Positions 10,001 through 17,916 of a DNA stretch of 64,000 bases are shown here, one piece after another. The position numbers and the translations under genes are program-made. Below the pieces are notes generated by a model. That model made no database searches. It was not told where the DNA came from and worked only from the letters and a program-made list of their open reading frames with translations. Position 1 is the first letter of the stretch, and the number at the start of each line of letters is the position of its first letter. Source of the stretch: Bacillus sp. SA1-12 (lineage in GTDB: Bacteria; Bacillota; Bacilli; Bacillales; Bacillaceae); assembly GCF_000981385.1 (NCBI RefSeq), contig NZ_LATZ01000005.1, forward strand, positions 124,001 to 188,000, given 5' to 3'.

Positions 10001-10038
10001 ACGAAAGATATTGTTATTCTTATCCTTTTCGTTATCAA
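7030..10038 (-). CDS. secreted purple acid phosphatase with PA14 and FN3 domains
   Basis: Surface or secreted metallophosphatase of about 1002 aa. An N-terminal hydrophobic segment (SFVLIVLMLVGNVYYTGFA) acts as signal or anchor. It is followed by a PA14 domain (GLKAEYYTN to LYLRWSSP), an Ig-like segment, the purple-acid-phosphatase N-terminal FN3-like domain, the metallophosphoesterase core, an FN3 domain, and a C-terminal module shared with the GH92 protein. Metal-ligand motifs are intact: MTDSQG, TGDMVD, GNHEGPY, VGFHKAIYS and GHDHAFMRS. The start is TTG at 10038, with GGGAGGG 7 nt upstream; the upstream GTG reading lacks a ribosome site. It is the first gene of the two-gene operon and lies behind a Pho box, which suggests phosphate scavenging. 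Confidence 0.87.
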   Translation of the reverse strand: MITKRIRITISFVLIVLMLVGNVYYTGFAQQITNENIQNESGGNLSSVGLPKGLKAEYYTNTGDGHFDSVDLKTTVIDPNINFSNLDLILQERVGRSDDANIVWTGQIEAEHSEDYTFYMIGDNGFRLWIDGKLVIDHWVNDWDKEQTSSPVSLEAGKKYDFKVEYFEDFGGSNLYLRWSSPSVEKEIVPETAFTLPSDYSGPVKGTLTAEGDQVELTFPRTFGALPADLTEHLKVETGNGTPSIKSVEVDPDDSTVLLIKLDQKIGPTEDVKATYDGKSTLQGEDGVAIESFSYTLTNQSEFVDYSPIAIAMSFFGSPKTNRAFAWYTSYEVPARAPETIKDSIVEIVPADQDFNSNEVKRFEGNSQTLDLKVTNETNGSFISHKVLASGLTPGTEYKYRVGSEDNWSDVGTFPTEGENEKEYEFLYMTDSQGASTQDYATWANTLQQGLGKFPNAKFLVMTGDMVDAGALESQWLDYFGQPQKMLMNLPLMTAVGNHEGPYNDNYYHHFHYPNDSIEDPLPPGSVYSYDYGDAHVMILNTMDMGWDDRQRESFKQQIEWLKREVAETDKKWKIVGFHKAIYSVAGHAKDQDIMELRDMLYPVFDELGIDVVLQGHDHAFMRSYQMYGDRPVTNITTDEEGNVINPDGTLYMINNSAGNKYYDINNSVNKYFAAAFEQPRKPIYSGIQITENSLTIDSYRIGEEKAFDTYTIIRDDSKPEPVEELTAGKDGNGHIVLSWSKPQENEDKDLTRGFRIIEKNGRLGTNWSVYVPVEADKKTYQYTVKNVSANQTYEFVVKSVDERDNSAPRMVNTESIKPIAPTNPSVDDGLNTFGWENVPGYEEPANYEYSINGGETWESVTANPQPIENGNFPVGDVQVRVKADEVIPAGVPLKSNKAFTENNLHETFSVEGTLTRGKQLAVNVKVARQAAYSDAAYVVFELFKGNTPMMMNAVPIHQNTMDITQYFHVKGSEYKVKVFVFNTFNNDLDIPIHLAEPLVLK

Positions 10039-10222
10039 TGGATTACCCTCCCTGTAAGTATTACGATACAAAAATAAGTCCCGCCTAATCTTTCTGAACC
10101 ACCATACATGACATTCATTAAATAAACGATTGTTTACATCCACCGATGATAACCTTTACATTTCTCCCTCCTAATCTACTTATTTTTCAAACGAGTTCAG
10201 TTTAATCAATCTATATGAGATG

Positions 10223-10274
10223 TTTATATGATCCCAGTAAATTTTCCGTAAAAAAATGGTTTAATTTGTGTAAA
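10223..10274 (-). promoter_or_regulatory. Pho box and promoter of the phosphatase-GH92 operon
   Basis: On the minus strand four hexamers lie at an exact 11-bp period: TTTACA (10274-10269), TAAACC (10263-10258), TTTACG (10252-10247) and TTTACT (10241-10236). The PhoP consensus is four TT(A/T/C)ACA repeats with about 5-bp spacers. A -10 element TATAAA (10228-10223) follows 7 nt later, placing the box near -60 to -20 of the inferred start, the usual position for PhoP activation. Confidence 0.72.
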
Positions 10275-10349
10275 TATGTAAAATATGCTATATATTTGGC
10301 TGATTTTGATGAAATAAATTAGTGAAAAAAATGAAAAGTTAAGGAGGAG

Positions 10350-10394
10350 CTGATCTTTGTCGTCTTGGAAGGGACTTCATTGGTCAGTTTTTTT
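10350..10394 (+). terminator. stem-loop with T-run (member 2 of the GCTGA hairpin family)
   Basis: CTGATC (10350-10355) pairs with GGTCAG (10382-10387), followed by seven T on the plus strand. It is preceded by AAGGAGGAG as in the hairpin at 1461. No plus-strand gene is seen upstream. Confidence 0.45.
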
Positions 10395-10482
10395 CTGCAT
10401 AGAATTAACAAGTTGCAGCAAATCTTACATCTGTATAAATGGACAAAAACTACAATAGCATCATCTACTTCTCTAAATTTAT

Positions 10483-10503
10483 AGAGATAAGCTCATTATC
10501 TCT
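10483..10503. other. 8-bp perfect inverted repeat upstream of sigma-like gene
   Basis: AGAGATAA (10483-10490) and TTATCTCT (10496-10503) around a 5-nt loop. No T-run follows. It could be an operator or leader hairpin for the sigma-like gene starting 136 bp downstream; function is unknown. Confidence 0.35.
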
Positions 10504-10638
10504 AACAAATAACAACGTTATCCCCCCATTTCCCCCTCCCTTATGCCGCTTAAGGAAATTTTCTCATAGAAACAAAGCTTGCTATTCTCAAGGTACCGCG
10601 GAATAAAGGAAGAATGCATTCTTCACAAGGATTCTTAC

Positions 10639-11154
10639 ATGATTGAAGAGGCGAAATTTGAGGAACTGCTTGAACAATATAAACCAATGATCTATTACAT
10701 TATAAGAAAACTAGCGATCTATAAAAATGAACAGGAATTCTATCAAATCGGGTGTATTGCCTTATGGGAGGCTGCGCAACGCTTTAATAAAGAAAAAGGA
10801 GAGTTTCGGTCATATGTTTATTCCTTTATCAGCGGCCGGATGAAAACTGCCCTCTCGAAGGAATGGAATAAATGGAATAATGAATGCCAGTTTGGGAACG
10901 ACGGATACCTTGAAGTCGACACAGGGGAATGCGATTATACCCCATTGTTGACAAGCTCCGTTTTTGACAGCATTGCCACCCTACTGACCGAAAATCAAAG
11001 CAAATGGTTAAAAGCATACTGTCTTTATGAAAAATTACCAGCTGACATTGCAAAAGAGGAAGGGGTATCCGTTCATGCCGTTAAAGCTTGGCGCAGGGAT
11101 ACGATTGCTAAGTTGAAGAAGTATTCGGTTGAGGAGCTTTTGGGAAATAGGTAA
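10639..11154 (+). CDS. small RNA polymerase sigma-70-like factor
   Basis: About 171 aa. Region 2 is visible as FEELLEQYKPMIYYIIRKL, YQIGCIALWEAAQRF and the -10-recognition-like part ending SGRMKTALSKEW. Region 4 helix-turn-helix is LPADIAKEEGVSVHAVKAWR followed by RDTIAKLKKYSVEELLG. It lacks the length of group 1-3 factors and no anti-sigma gene adjoins, so its regulon is unknown. The ATG at 10639 has AAGG 8 nt upstream; a longer TTG reading from 10579 is possible. A 10-codon ORF (10614-10646) overlaps the start and may couple translation. A decayed homologue of the C-terminus is present at 23213, so the gene belongs to a multicopy family in this strain. Confidence 0.75.
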   Translation: MIEEAKFEELLEQYKPMIYYIIRKLAIYKNEQEFYQIGCIALWEAAQRFNKEKGEFRSYVYSFISGRMKTALSKEWNKWNNECQFGNDGYLEVDTGECDYTPLLTSSVFDSIATLLTENQSKWLKAYCLYEKLPADIAKEEGVSVHAVKAWRRDTIAKLKKYSVEELLGNR

Positions 11155-11183
11155 TTGGGACCTAACAAACGCATGAACAAACA

Positions 11184-11216
11184 GAAATGGAGTGCTATCA
11201 ACAGCCACTCCATTTC
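11184..11216 (-). terminator. bidirectional terminator between sigma-like gene and lacI-type gene
   Basis: GAAATGGAGTG (11184-11194) pairs with CACTCCATTTC (11206-11216). On the minus strand TGTTTGTTC follows, so it best serves the convergent lacI-type gene, but it lies just after both stop codons. Confidence 0.6.
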
Positions 11217-11235
11217 CCACCAATTAATCCAATTT

Positions 11236-12321
11236 TCACTTTTGGTGTTTAACACCATCGTTCGTTCTTACAGGTGCACATGTTTCGCGATGCATGATCA
11301 CACCTGACAATAAAATTTTTTCCGTCGGAGAATCCTTGCTTTTTTGCCGTCTTATCAACATCGCAACCGCCCGTTTACCAAGTTCTTCTTTCGCTACATT
11401 TACGGTCGTTAAATTCGGGGCCGTTTGGTAGGACTCCTTAATATTATCAAACCCGGTAACCGAGATTTGCTCAGGTACTTTCATACCCAGTTCCTTTAAG
11501 GCGGAGATGGTACTTAACGCAATCGAATCGTTAGCACAGACAAAGGCTGTCGGTAATTGATCCACTTGTTTTCCTTGTATCCACTCTTTTATATGCTGCT
11601 TAATATCCGCATTACCGGAAAATTTTAATGTTGTCAACGGATCAGGATAAGAATTCACGATACCGTTTGATTCTAATACACTCCTAAATCCCAGCCAGCG
11701 GTCAAAAAAACTTCGAGAATACTCAATATCCCCTACAAAGCGTAAGTTTTTATGGCCAAGGCCGATTAGATAATTTGTCAGCATGGCACTACCATCAAAA
11801 TTATTATTAAAAACGGTATCTGCTGGAATGAGAGGCTCTTCATGATCCACCAAGACAATTGGGATGTTTAACTGATGAACCTCTAATAGAAGCGAAGTTG
11901 ATACAACACCCACTCCTATGACTCCAAGTAATACGTTTGGGTTCATAATGGTTGCTATGCTTTTGACCGTATTTTCTGTAATAATCACTAAGCCAAATCC
12001 ATTACGCTCTAACTCCTCTGAGATTCCATCAACAATTCTGCCCCAATAGGAGGATTCTTTGGTTTGGTGACGGATATTAGGCATTAAGACTAATACGGTC
12101 TCTTTTTGACCCTCTATTTCTGAAGATGTTTCCTTCTCTGGGCTATCAAAATTAACACTCATATTTTTTTGAGCGAAATAACCTAATTGTGATGCTGCTT
12201 GAAACACTTTCTCCTTGGTTGAATGGCTGACTCCACTCTTACCTGAAAGTGCTCTTGAAACGACAAATTTTGATACCCCCAAGTAATCTGCAATTTGCTG
12301 CATTGATACTTTACGTGCCAT
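11236..12321 (-). CDS. LacI-family transcriptional regulator of the adjacent sugar operon
   Basis: About 361 aa, typical for LacI/GalR. The N-terminal helix-turn-helix is ARKVSMQQIADYLGVSKFV with hinge region VSRALSG, and the periplasmic-binding-like effector domain runs from about residue 55, with AFVCANDSIALS and ISVTGFDNI motifs near its end. The ATG at 12321 is preferred: GGAGGT lies 6 nt before it and inside the longer TTG reading. The gene is last in the permease-binding protein-glycosidase operon and probably represses it, responding to the imported sugar. An AAACGGTTA half-operator lies 20-35 bp upstream of its own start and is repeated upstream of the permease gene. Confidence 0.85.
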   Translation of the reverse strand: MARKVSMQQIADYLGVSKFVVSRALSGKSGVSHSTKEKVFQAASQLGYFAQKNMSVNFDSPEKETSSEIEGQKETVLVLMPNIRHQTKESSYWGRIVDGISEELERNGFGLVIITENTVKSIATIMNPNVLLGVIGVGVVSTSLLLEVHQLNIPIVLVDHEEPLIPADTVFNNNFDGSAMLTNYLIGLGHKNLRFVGDIEYSRSFFDRWLGFRSVLESNGIVNSYPDPLTTLKFSGNADIKQHIKEWIQGKQVDQLPTAFVCANDSIALSTISALKELGMKVPEQISVTGFDNIKESYQTAPNLTTVNVAKEELGKRAVAMLIRRQKSKDSPTEKILLSGVIMHRETCAPVRTNDGVKHQK

Positions 12322-12344
12322 CCTGCCACCTCCAACCAAGGATT

Positions 12345-12358
12345 TTAACCGTTTCTGA
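12345..12358. promoter_or_regulatory. candidate LacI-type/cre operator before regulator gene
   Basis: TTAACCGTTTCTGA contains the nonamer AAACGGTTA on the minus strand, identical to that in the site at 18890-18903 upstream of the first permease gene. Shared spacing to starts and shared core suggest the local LacI-type protein binds both. Confidence 0.45.
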
Positions 12359-12426
12359 ATCTAATTGTTGTTATTATATCATTCAATCGAACCTAACAAA
12401 ATAGCTATCTAGATTGTCACTTTGGA

Positions 12427-15400
12427 TTATGCCAGTACATATGGGACAGCTTGAACGGATACCTCATTTGGACGATAGACTCCGATAATCCTTCCTGATC
12501 GGTCTGCCGCAAAAAGGACTGACCTCTCACTCTCTAGTGTAAAGAAGTATGTCATGTTTGTCGCTGTATCTGTTATCTCAATCTCAGTTTCACATGCGTA
12601 TTCAGATGTAAAGACAAACAGGGCACCGTCTTTGAAGGACAATTTTCGTCCGTAAATTCCTGGTAACTGACCACCTGCATTCCACTTCAATTGGCGGTGA
12701 ATGTTAGCCTTTGTTAAGGAATAGGTGTACATTTTTAGAATCGAGTCCTTCCGTTCATTCAACTCAATTGGTAATGGACACCAAATGAGCGAGCCTGTTC
12801 CAAATTGAATTTCATGGATATCGGTTACTTGTGAAGGATTTCCGTTCTTATCCATCACTACTTCCTTATTTAATTCGGCAATTCTGCTAGCACCAAATGA
12901 AACCGGAAGCAGCTCCCCCTCAAGTCGTAGCATTTCTTCGCGAACAACATTCGATATCTTTCGTTGACCAAGCTCCTCTATAAAACGATTCGTCGGCTGC
13001 CAATATTCGTTAAGTCCAAGAGGTCCAGTAATTAGCAGTGTTATCCCTTTCTCTTTTACAGCCTCTATGATTTTCTTAAAGGCCTGATCACTAATATTAT
13101 GTGCACTAGGAAGAATGAGAAGTTTAGGTGGATTTGTCCATAGTGAATTGACATGATATTCACCAAGTGCACGGAATGGTACCTTCATTTCATATGTCAA
13201 AATCCTCGTTAATGTTGTTGTTGCGTCATAGGCTAATTTCCGATTAGAAAAGTCATTGGAATAAGGAAAAATAACGGCAATATCTTCAAGCTCTCTTCCG
13301 ACAAACAAGTCGCGGATTCCTTCGATAAACTTCCCAAAATCATAGGAAACATTTGCTTCCGGCTTTTCGGTTCCATCTGCACGTAAAGCCCCGATGTTCG
13401 ATTCGTTAATATTATCCATATAAACGTTTGTATTCCAAATCCACTGAACGGCTCCGGCTCCGCCTGTTGAAAAGGCATAGGCATATTTACGCTCCAATAT
13501 ATTTCTCAGCTCTTTTTCAGACCTTTTTGCACGTCCATCCGGCGTTTCGACATACATGATTCCTGTTTCCTGCACCAAATTTGGTTTGGTAAGCGCCTTG
13601 GTAAAAATACCGTCCCAGACAAGAGCATCCATATGCCACCAGGAATGAACCGTTGTGTAATCAACTGCCTCCTCATAAAAGAATGGGGATGGCCGCCCGC
13701 CTGCAAGTCCCTCATCCTGCCCAACCGTTACAAGTTGATTCGGATTAATCGCTTTAATGGCAGATGTCAGCTCAGCTGCCCAACGATTATGCATATCCAT
13801 CGTAAATAAAGTGTAATCAAGCCATCTTGTCCCCTTCTTTTCCGTTCCCATATCCTGAATATGAAAATTAATGTCACTCGGCTCCGGTGGAACTGCTGCC
13901 TCAAAGCTTGGTAATTCATCTGGTGTCATATTCCATTTTTCTTGGAGATTCCGAATCGTCCCATGTCGATCCTTTAACCACTCACAATAAGCAGCCTTCT
14001 CAAACCGGTCTCCAGCAGAACGAGGGCCGGAAAAGATGCGATTTGGATCAAACATAGATGGTTCATTAATTAAATCCCAATGGACATTTGTTGTCTCTTT
14101 ATGCTTCGATACGATGGTCGTAATAAATCTTTTCTGAGCTTCCACACTTCTTGGATCCAAATAAGGATTTGCCCCTTCCCAGCTTTCAGGTGTAAACGCA
14201 AAAAAGGTAAACGTCACTTCAAGCTCATGTCTCTTGGCTGTTAAGATAAAGGCATCGATCGCGCGCAGGATTTCTTCATGTACATGACCATCCTCGAACA
14301 TGATCTTTCTCCAACCTGTCCATATCCCTGTCCGGATGAAATTGATCCCGGCCTTTTTCATTTGTGCCATATCTCTGTCCCAAACAGCCGGGTTCGGAAG
14401 GAATAAGAATTTCCTTGCAACATCAGATGTCATATACGTCATTCCGACAATCGGCATTGGGCGCTGATCCTTCCAAAAATAATCGCGGTCACAGCTTAAA
14501 AGGCTGCCATCCTTCAATAGATGTTCATCAAAACCCCAGAAACCATGTTTATAGATACGTTTTTCTCCAGCTTGGGAGATACCCTCACAAACCACCTCGT
14601 ACATTCCTTTTTCAATATGGATTGGAACAGGAATACGAGTCATTTGAAATCGATTCGTTGTCTCAATTTGTATCGTCTTTTTCCATATAAATTCATTTGG
14701 GGCATCCTTCTTCATAATGGCCATGTCAAACGTCCACCATGTGGCTTCCTTAGAAGCAAGCCCATCTTTTCTCCTTAATGACTGTGTTTGTATCGTGATC
14801 GTCGGACTGTCACCTTCATCATAGGAAGCATAGTTGGATTTCAGCCAAACCTCTGTTACCCCTTGAGCACAATAGTCCGCCCACTCAGTTAACGACTCTC
14901 CCCCATTATTCGTCCAAAATTGTTCCTGTAATGGTTGATTGATAAACATCATCCGGCATCCGGCAAAATCACCCTTTGTATATTCCAATAATACCGCTGG
15001 AGCTCCCACTTCTCGCCCTTCATCCGAAACAAGCTTTAGAAGAGGATAAATGCGGGCATCCATTGGACCAGCCGAGCCCATTTCCTTTGGCGTATCACTA
15101 TGCCTTGTGACATGAAGAATAAACCCATATGTAGGTTCGATTGTGAAAAGATGTTCTTTTCCTTCGAACAATGGAATAGTTGAATTATGTTTTTGTTGTT
15201 TTATGCCGGTTACATCAACTGGTAAAGCTTCATGAATCAGCAGCTTTTGATGATACGTGGTTTGCGCCTGCTCTACGACCCAATTTTCATTTTCCAGATA
15301 GACCGGATGTTTAAAGGGAGCACCGCCAATATAAAGCAGATTCCCGCCTTTTTTTAAAAATGATAGAATCGCACTCCAAGATTCCTTTGGAAAATAGGCT

Positions 15401-15567
15401 CCATGAAGATGAATCAAGCAATCAAATTTGCTAGAATTTAAATGCTCCTTCAGATCATTTGCAGAGGCAATTGTAAATTGTTTAGATAAATTCATTAAAT
15501 GCTCATTACTGGGTCTTACCCCATCATATGGAAACTGTTGATCATAAAATAAAAGCGACCTGCCCAT
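12427..15567 (-). CDS. intracellular clan GH-A glycoside hydrolase (GH42/GH5-like), 1046 aa
   Basis: Large cytoplasmic exo-glycosidase without signal peptide. The first 150 or so residues resemble a glutamine-amidotransferase/ThuA-like fold (FDCLIHLHGAYFP, GGNLLYIGGAPF). A beta-sandwich follows, then a TIM barrel from about residue 380: GINFIRTGIWTGW, catalytic acid/base in WDLINEPS and nucleophile in NLVQETGIMY. C-terminally there is a second amidotransferase-like domain (ILPSAHNISDQAF) and a small beta domain, the arrangement of GH42 beta-galactosidases. Sugar specificity cannot be read from the sequence; beta-galactosidase, beta-mannosidase or beta-glucosidase are possible. It is co-transcribed with a sugar ABC importer, so it hydrolyses the imported oligosaccharide. 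GGAGGG lies 7 nt before the ATG. Confidence 0.8.
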   Translation of the reverse strand: MGRSLLFYDQQFPYDGVRPSNEHLMNLSKQFTIASANDLKEHLNSSKFDCLIHLHGAYFPKESWSAILSFLKKGGNLLYIGGAPFKHPVYLENENWVVEQAQTTYHQKLLIHEALPVDVTGIKQQKHNSTIPLFEGKEHLFTIEPTYGFILHVTRHSDTPKEMGSAGPMDARIYPLLKLVSDEGREVGAPAVLLEYTKGDFAGCRMMFINQPLQEQFWTNNGGESLTEWADYCAQGVTEVWLKSNYASYDEGDSPTITIQTQSLRRKDGLASKEATWWTFDMAIMKKDAPNEFIWKKTIQIETTNRFQMTRIPVPIHIEKGMYEVVCEGISQAGEKRIYKHGFWGFDEHLLKDGSLLSCDRDYFWKDQRPMPIVGMTYMTSDVARKFLFLPNPAVWDRDMAQMKKAGINFIRTGIWTGWRKIMFEDGHVHEEILRAIDAFILTAKRHELEVTFTFFAFTPESWEGANPYLDPRSVEAQKRFITTIVSKHKETTNVHWDLINEPSMFDPNRIFSGPRSAGDRFEKAAYCEWLKDRHGTIRNLQEKWNMTPDELPSFEAAVPPEPSDINFHIQDMGTEKKGTRWLDYTLFTMDMHNRWAAELTSAIKAINPNQLVTVGQDEGLAGGRPSPFFYEEAVDYTTVHSWWHMDALVWDGIFTKALTKPNLVQETGIMYVETPDGRAKRSEKELRNILERKYAYAFSTGGAGAVQWIWNTNVYMDNINESNIGALRADGTEKPEANVSYDFGKFIEGIRDLFVGRELEDIAVIFPYSNDFSNRKLAYDATTTLTRILTYEMKVPFRALGEYHVNSLWTNPPKLLILPSAHNISDQAFKKIIEAVKEKGITLLITGPLGLNEYWQPTNRFIEELGQRKISNVVREEMLRLEGELLPVSFGASRIAELNKEVVMDKNGNPSQVTDIHEIQFGTGSLIWCPLPIELNERKDSILKMYTYSLTKANIHRQLKWNAGGQLPGIYGRKLSFKDGALFVFTSEYACETEIEITDTATNMTYFFTLESERSVLFAADRSGRIIGVYRPNEVSVQAVPYVLA

Positions 15568-15623
15568 TTGTACCCTCCTAGGTGGTATGGAATAGTAATA
15601 AAATTTTTAACTTTTGAATAAAA

Positions 15624-15652
15624 GGAGAACCCCCTTGTTCGTAAGGTTCTCC
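15624..15652 (-). terminator. intercistronic terminator/attenuator after binding-protein gene
   Basis: GGAGAACC and GGTTCTCC arms (15624-15631, 15645-15652) followed on the minus strand by TTTTATT. It lies between the binding-protein gene and the glycosidase gene of the same operon, so partial termination would give much more binding protein than enzyme. Confidence 0.7.
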
Positions 15653-15663
15653 TCTCTTTCCAT

Positions 15664-16941
15664 TTACTTTATATTTAATTGGCTGCGAATTTTGTCAGCG
15701 ACCTTTGGCAGCTCATCTTCAGCCTTTGCTTCCCCATTCATAATTTGGTCAATCACAGGCTGCAGTGTATTCATCGCTTCCGAGTATGTTGGGAAATTTG
15801 ACGTGACCACGGTATTTTCCTCCATTGCTTGATGCACCGTGTCTACATTTTCCGGAGCATATTCTCCCTCAGAGAATTTGCCAGTTGCACTTTTAATCGA
15901 AGGATAGGCACCCACGATTTCTGATTGGACTTCCTGGCCGCCGCCATGTGTTAAGTATTCAAGAAGCGTCCATGCTTCTTCCGGATGCTCCGTATTTGTC
16001 CCAATCGCAATTGGCAAACCTAGTAATTGCGATTTATTTCCTGCTTTTCCTGCTGGAACTTCAACGATGTCCCAATTAAACTTACCTTCTGTTGTATAAG
16101 GTCTCCAGTTCCAAGGACCGGTAAAAGCCATGGCAGCTTTTCCTGCAAGGAATAAATCACCCAGACCTTGTGATTCTGTTGCAGTAGGTGATACATGGTG
16201 GACATTGCTTAAATCTGCTGCCCATTGAATCGCCTCAATGGCTTCAGGTGAATCAATTAATACCTCTGAACCATCTTGAGCGAACTTGCTAGCACCGTTT
16301 TCAACTAATGCTTCTTCCCAAGAGTAGCTTGCAGAACCAAATTGAACAATTTTCCCATTCTCTTCTATGGTTAATTTTTTGGCCGTTTCTACATAATCCT
16401 CCCATGTCCAGCCATCTTGAGGATAAGGTACTCCCGCTTTATCAAACATATCTTTGTTGTAGACGACATGGTGAGAAATGATATCTCTTGGCAGGGCATA
16501 GATGGTATCATCCCAAGTACCCATCTCGATACCGCCAGGAAGCCAATCTTCTTTATTAATACCAGCCTTTTCAATAAGATCGTCTAATTTCATAAGCAGA
16601 CCTTGTTCTGCAAAGCCCGGTAAATAGGAACCCTGCAGCCAAACTAAATCCGGCTGATCTCCACCTGCCGACATGGTGACGAATTTATCCATGACTTGGT
16701 CATAAGGAGCATGAATCAACTCAACGTTAATATTCGGATTTTCCTCTTCAAACTTCGCATAAATTTCTTCCTCACCCTTTAATTCTTCCGGCCCATTTCC
16801 CCAGACCAGCACTCTTAACGTTGTTTCCTTCCCATCTGATGATTCTCCAGACCCTCCAGAGCTCTCACTGCACCCCGCTAATAATAGTGAGAACGCAAGT
16901 AAAACGCTTACAAATAAAGTGAAACGCTTCTTCAATTTCAT
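15664..16941 (-). CDS. sugar ABC transporter substrate-binding lipoprotein
   Basis: 425 aa, cluster-B type (CUT1) extracellular solute-binding protein. The lipoprotein signal has lipobox LLAGC (Cys23) followed by a Ser/Gly-rich linker, then LRVLVWGNGPEELKG and PNINVELIHAPYDQV of the MalE-like fold, AGGDQPDLVWLQGSY, and PIAIGTNTEHPEEAWTLLEY near the C-terminus. Anchored outside the membrane, it delivers an oligosaccharide to the two permeases encoded just upstream. GGGGGAAGT precedes the ATG. A strong hairpin follows the stop codon. Confidence 0.92.
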   Translation of the reverse strand: MKLKKRFTLFVSVLLAFSLLLAGCSESSGGSGESSDGKETTLRVLVWGNGPEELKGEEEIYAKFEEENPNINVELIHAPYDQVMDKFVTMSAGGDQPDLVWLQGSYLPGFAEQGLLMKLDDLIEKAGINKEDWLPGGIEMGTWDDTIYALPRDIISHHVVYNKDMFDKAGVPYPQDGWTWEDYVETAKKLTIEENGKIVQFGSASYSWEEALVENGASKFAQDGSEVLIDSPEAIEAIQWAADLSNVHHVSPTATESQGLGDLFLAGKAAMAFTGPWNWRPYTTEGKFNWDIVEVPAGKAGNKSQLLGLPIAIGTNTEHPEEAWTLLEYLTHGGGQEVQSEIVGAYPSIKSATGKFSEGEYAPENVDTVHQAMEENTVVTSNFPTYSEAMNTLQPVIDQIMNGEAKAEDELPKVADKIRSQLNIK

Positions 16942-17002
16942 CCCATACTTCCCCCTTCATGATCTTTTTCCTTTATTCCCTTTCAACCTGAGAAAGGAAT
17001 AA

Positions 17003-17887
17003 CTACCCTTTAATGCCCGATAAAGCAATTCCTTCGATAAAATGTTTTTGAGCAAAGAAGAATAAGAGAATCAATGGCAGAATAACCAATGTACTTGCAG
17101 CCATCATAGGTCCCCAGAGCATATTCAATTGTCCATTAAACATTTGAATGCCAAGTGCGAGCGTATATTTATTTGGATCATTTAAATAGATTAATGGATT
17201 CATAAAGTCATTCCATGTCCACATAAAGCTTAAAATGGCAACCGTAATCAATGCCGGCTTTGATAATGGAAGGACAATTCTCCAAAATACACCAAATGTA
17301 TTACACCCATCTAAGATGGCAGACTCCTCTAATTCACGCGGAATCGTTTTGAAAAACTGCCTAAGCAGAAAGATAAAAAAGGCATTCCCTAAAAAGGCTG
17401 GTACAATTAATGGTAAAAAGGTATTGACCCAATCCAGCTTAGAAAAAATGATGTATTGCGGAATCATTGTTACTTGTTGCGGAAGCATCATCGTACTTAA
17501 TAAAATAACGAACCAAAAGTTACGGCCCTTTCCGTTAATTCTGGCAAAGGCATAGCCAACAAGCGCGCTGGATAAGATGGTCCCTATGACAGTGAAAAAG
17601 GTAATAAAAATGGTATTCCAATAAAACTTGAGGAAATCAACGACTTGAAATACTTCCTTATAATTAGCCCAATCAAAATCAGTAGGAATCATTGTAGGCG
17701 GATAGGTAATCGCTTGTGCCTCATGCTTCAATGATGTACTGATCAGCCAAACAAACGGTAAAATAAATAAAATGGAAAACACGATTAACAGAGTGTAGAT
17801 TCCAAAACGTTCCAACCGTTTCGTTTTAGACATGCTTTTATACTTTATTTCCACATTGCCATTCGTTGCAGCAGCTACTCTCTCCAT
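17003..17887 (-). CDS. sugar ABC transporter permease, MalG type
   Basis: 294 aa inner permease with six predicted transmembrane segments. The EAA cytoplasmic loop reads ELEESAILDGCNTFGVFWRI, which contacts the ATPase. The C-terminus ends in EGIALSGIKG, typical for MalG-like subunits. No ATP-binding subunit is encoded nearby, as is usual for Firmicute CUT1 systems that share an MsmX-type ATPase. AAGGAAGGAG lies 5 nt before the ATG; 61 nt separate it from the binding-protein gene. Confidence 0.92.
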   Translation of the reverse strand: MERVAAATNGNVEIKYKSMSKTKRLERFGIYTLLIVFSILFILPFVWLISTSLKHEAQAITYPPTMIPTDFDWANYKEVFQVVDFLKFYWNTIFITFFTVIGTILSSALVGYAFARINGKGRNFWFVILLSTMMLPQQVTMIPQYIIFSKLDWVNTFLPLIVPAFLGNAFFIFLLRQFFKTIPRELEESAILDGCNTFGVFWRIVLPLSKPALITVAILSFMWTWNDFMNPLIYLNDPNKYTLALGIQMFNGQLNMLWGPMMAASTLVILPLILLFFFAQKHFIEGIALSGIKG

Positions 17888-17916
17888 ATAACTCCTTCCT
17901 TTCTGAAATCCACATT

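Noticed and set aside
10133..10160. Two TTTACA hexamers 22 bp apart, a possible Pho box
   Set aside because: The intermediate and flanking 11-bp positions (CGATGA, CCTAAT) do not match. The far better phased box at 10236-10274 explains control.
10590..10602. GGTACCGCGG resembling the T-box antitermination sequence
   Set aside because: No specifier stem-loop, no AGGGTGG context and no terminator follow; the gene downstream is not an aminoacyl or amino-acid gene. Judged chance.
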